Part shown: piece by piece, positions 5,564 through 7,191 of the stretch
Layout of the letters: each line of letters begins with the position of its first letter
Position numbering within the stretch: position 1 is the stretch's first letter
Assembly: GCA_030835005.1 (NCBI GenBank)
Contig: JAUQWT010000032.1
Span: 1 to 7,191 of the forward strand
Reading direction: 5' to 3'
Source: Ignavibacteria bacterium
GTDB taxonomy: Bacteria > Bacteroidota > Ignavibacteria > Tepidaquicellales > OLB5
Length of the DNA stretch: 7,191 nucleotides
The notes under the pieces: generated by a model
Told to the model about the DNA's origin: nothing
The model's input: only the letters and a program-made list of their open reading frames with translations
Databases searched by the model: none
Position numbers and translations under genes: made by a program

Positions 5564-6867
5564 ATTTGAATTCTAGATTGAAAAGTAAACTCCCAAAACT
5601 CACTATTTTCCTGAAGCTTGTTCTTACGGTGCTTCTCTTTGGCATTATGCTGAATATCTGCGTTATAATAGTGTTTCGATTAAGCACTGATAATAAACCG
5701 CGAAAGTATTTGCGTGATTTTGCCCGTAAGATGGAAAAAAGTATTGTTTATGATATCGGAGTTCCGCCTGATACAGTTAAGGCAAAGCAGATATGCGATG
5801 ACCTTGAGATTGGCATGAGATTTGATTCGCCGGCCAGGAAATGGACAACAGTAGAAAGTATCCCTACGCTTGATGCAATTTTACAGAATCCTGATGACAG
5901 GCGGAGGTTTGATGATGATGAATCAATAATCATAAATTATCAAGGCAAGCCTTATTCTGTTATACGTTACCCGCAGGGTGTATTTATCATACAGCCTTTT
6001 GATCCGCAAGGGTTCTTCAAGCCTGAAAGAGCCGTACTTATGCTCATCCTTTTCATTACGGCAATAATTATCTTGTTATATTTCCTGCTCAGAATAATTT
6101 TCAAACCGCTAAAGGAGCTCTCAGCAGCAGTAGTGCAAATTGGCGACGGCAATTACAACTTAAAAGTGCCGGTAACAACCAAGGATGAATTTGGTGATCT
6201 GGCAGAATCAATAAACGTAATGTCGTCTAAGATCAGCTCTTCACTCAAAGCAAAAGAACAATTGCTGATAGATGTATCACATGAACTTCGTTCACCGCTC
6301 ACCCGGATGAAGCTTGGACTTGAAGTTGGCTCAAGCAGAGAGAAAATAGAGGAAGATGTGATTGAAATGGAAAGAATGGTGACAGGACTTCTTGAAAATT
6401 ACAGGGCTGATACGAACTTTTCCACTTTAAAACTTGAGAAAACCGACATAGCAGATCTTCTTGATGACACAATTTCCGAATACGAGCAGTCTGAACGAAT
6501 TAAGTTCACTAAACCTACGAAAGAGGTTGAGCTTAATATTGATTCAGAAAAGATGCAGATGGTTTTCCGAAACCTGATCGATAATGCGCTGAAGTATTCC
6601 TCCAAAGATATTGATGTTAGCATAAGAGAACATGGCAGTAATATTGAAGTGTCATTCAAAGATAAAGGGCCGGGTATTGCCGCCGAAGATCAGAAATACA
6701 TATTCGAGCCGTTCTACAGGGCAGACCGCTCACGCTCACGCAAAACAGGCGGCTTCGGGCTCGGACTATCTATCTGTAAAAAAATTATCGATGCCCACAA
6801 AGGCGAAATAATTATCAACAGTTCGCCTGGTAACGGCACGGAGGTTATTGTGAGATTGAAGAAGTAA
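5560..6867 (+). CDS. Sensor histidine kinase (CpxA-like architecture)
   Basis: This inner-membrane kinase of 435 residues partners the preceding regulator. In order it has transmembrane helix 1 (about 16-39), an extracytoplasmic domain (about 40-156) of no recognised family, transmembrane helix 2 (about 157-181), a HAMP linker (about 178-230), a dimerisation/phospho-acceptor domain with S-H-E-L-R-S-P-L-T-R around H241, and an ATPase domain. The ATPase domain shows the N box N338-L-I-D-N342, the G1 box D-K-G-P-G (368-372), the F box F-E-P-F-Y-R (382-387) and the G2 box G-G-F-G-L-G-L-S (397-404). All catalytic motifs are intact. An in-frame TGA at 5551-5553 closes the frame upstream, and no ATG or GTG occurs before helix 1, so translation most likely begins at TTG 5560, overlapping the regulator stop (TTGA). 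TTG at 5566 or 5578 are alternatives. Layout and neighbours resemble CpxA; the signal is unknown. Confidence 0.93.
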   Translation: MNLNSRLKSKLPKLTIFLKLVLTVLLFGIMLNICVIIVFRLSTDNKPRKYLRDFARKMEKSIVYDIGVPPDTVKAKQICDDLEIGMRFDSPARKWTTVESIPTLDAILQNPDDRRRFDDDESIIINYQGKPYSVIRYPQGVFIIQPFDPQGFFKPERAVLMLILFITAIIILLYFLLRIIFKPLKELSAAVVQIGDGNYNLKVPVTTKDEFGDLAESINVMSSKISSSLKAKEQLLIDVSHELRSPLTRMKLGLEVGSSREKIEEDVIEMERMVTGLLENYRADTNFSTLKLEKTDIADLLDDTISEYEQSERIKFTKPTKEVELNIDSEKMQMVFRNLIDNALKYSSKDIDVSIREHGSNIEVSFKDKGPGIAAEDQKYIFEPFYRADRSRSRKTGGFGLGLSICKKIIDAHKGEIIINSSPGNGTEVIVRLKK

Positions 6868-6878
6868 TTTTTGTGTCA

Positions 6879-6919
6879 TCCCCGCCCCGCATCGTGTGCG
6901 GGATAAACTTCAGCGGGGA
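6879..6919. repeat. Nested GC-rich palindrome
   Basis: An outer stem TCCCCGC (6879-6885) / GCGGGGA (6913-6919) encloses an inner hairpin CCCGCA (6886-6891) / TGCGGG (6897-6902) with a 5-nt loop. A 10-nt single-stranded stretch separates the inner hairpin from the outer right arm. The flanks GTGTCA and CCAGACG resemble dispersed elements of the type TCATCCCCGC...GCGGGGA-CCAG that I recall from many bacterial genomes. It lies 11 nt past the kinase stop and could also stabilise that mRNA. Confidence 0.5.
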
Positions 6920-6998
6920 ACCAGACGTTAATCTACTCCAAAGTCCTGCATATTTGCCTGTAGAAAATTCTTCAGAAATAATACTAATTTGTTTGTAG

Positions 6999-7024
6999 AG
7001 ACGACTCGGTGAGTCGTCTTTTTT
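6999..7024 (+). terminator. Rho-independent terminator downstream of the sensor kinase
   Basis: AGACGACTC (6999-7007), the loop GGT and GAGTCGTCT (7011-7019) form a perfect 9-bp stem that runs into six Ts (7019-7024) and then ATTT. It is the strongest terminator in the window and lies about 130 nt after the kinase stop. The opposite strand has a weaker T-tract, so the plus orientation is favoured. Confidence 0.85.
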
Positions 7025-7043
7025 ATTTGAAGAAATAATGTGG

Positions 7044-7063
7044 TGTCAGATATTCACCTGACA
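7044..7063. repeat. Small inverted repeat
   Basis: TGTCAG (7044-7049) and CTGACA (7058-7063) form a perfect 6-bp stem with an 8-nt loop. TGTC at 7070-7073 could pair with the GACA at 7060-7063 as an alternative fold. It is not followed by a T-tract and is more likely a repeat element than a terminator. Confidence 0.35.
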
Positions 7064-7124
7064 AGCGTCTGTCTTTAGCATCAATCGTGGGAAAACTGCA
7101 TCATGAAATGTTTTCGCTTTTATT

Positions 7125-7191
7125 CCCCTCTCGAGAGGGGTGGATTCACCATCCGCATTGGCGGGTGGAGAAGACGGGGTGTGTTATCATC
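7125..7191. repeat. Composite palindromic repeat running off the right edge
   Basis: CCCCTCTCGAGAGGGG (7125-7140) is a perfect 16-bp palindrome. It is followed by a second hairpin, CCATCCGC (7149-7156) / GCGGGTGG (7161-7168), an 8-bp stem with one G-T pair and a 4-nt loop. The trailing AGACGGGGTGTGTTATC completes a pattern that looks like an intergenic repeat family I associate with Bacteroidota-related genomes. The full unit cannot be delimited because it reaches the window end. Confidence 0.5.

Larger units (their letters stand above)
6868..7191. other. Gene-free region with terminator and palindromes
   Basis: No coding frame with recognisable content is seen on either strand in these 324 nt. 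The region contains at least five separate inverted repeats, one of them a terminator, and GC-rich patches set in AT-rich DNA. It looks like an intergenic spacer colonised by short dispersed repeats. Confidence 0.6.

Noticed and set aside
6868..7191. CRISPR array or transposon at the right end
   Set aside because: The palindromes differ from one another, there are no regular direct repeats with unique spacers, and no transposase frame is present.

Overview
The window looks like a chromosomal segment from a member of the Bacteroidota/Ignavibacteriota (FCB) group. This is an inference. It rests on the AT-rich intergenic DNA, TAnnTTTG-type promoter boxes, starts that mostly lack a Shine-Dalgarno sequence, and a secreted protein with a D-x-N-G-N-G calcium-type motif followed by a beta-sandwich-like stretch, a layout I associate with that group. 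No phage, insertion sequence, CRISPR array, tRNA or rRNA is visible.

Left part, minus strand (1-4002). A large secreted protein gene runs off the left edge; 530 codons of its 5' end are present, with an unbroken reading frame. Upstream of it is a compact riboflavin operon read leftwards: a Nudix hydrolase, then ribD (bifunctional deaminase/reductase), then ribE (riboflavin synthase alpha chain). The Nudix stop overlaps the ribD start (TAATG), and ribD and ribE are 3 nt apart, so the three are almost certainly co-transcribed. RibD carries out the second and third steps after GTP cyclohydrolase II, and RibE the final dismutation of lumazine to riboflavin. ribA/ribB and ribH are not in the window, and no FMN riboswitch is seen.

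Right part, plus strand (4003-6867). A divergent intergenic region with GTAA repeats and inverted repeats separates the rib operon from an envelope-stress-like module: a membrane-anchored Spy/CpxP-like protein with two LTxxQ-type motifs, an OmpR/CpxR-family response regulator and a CpxA-like sensor histidine kinase. A strong hairpin with a T-tract lies between the Spy-like gene and the regulator, so the chaperone-like gene is probably expressed more than the regulators. The regulator and kinase overlap by 4 nt (TTGA), and the kinase appears to start with TTG. The likely logic is that the kinase senses an envelope signal, the regulator is phosphorylated, and the Spy-like gene is a target and perhaps a feedback inhibitor.

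Right end (6868-7191). No gene is visible. The stretch holds a clear rho-independent terminator and a cluster of GC-rich palindromes that look like dispersed intergenic repeats.

No unmistakably new system is present. The best leads are the Spy-like/two-component module with its leader hairpins and GTAA repeats, the Nudix gene translationally coupled to ribD, and the palindromic repeats at the right end.
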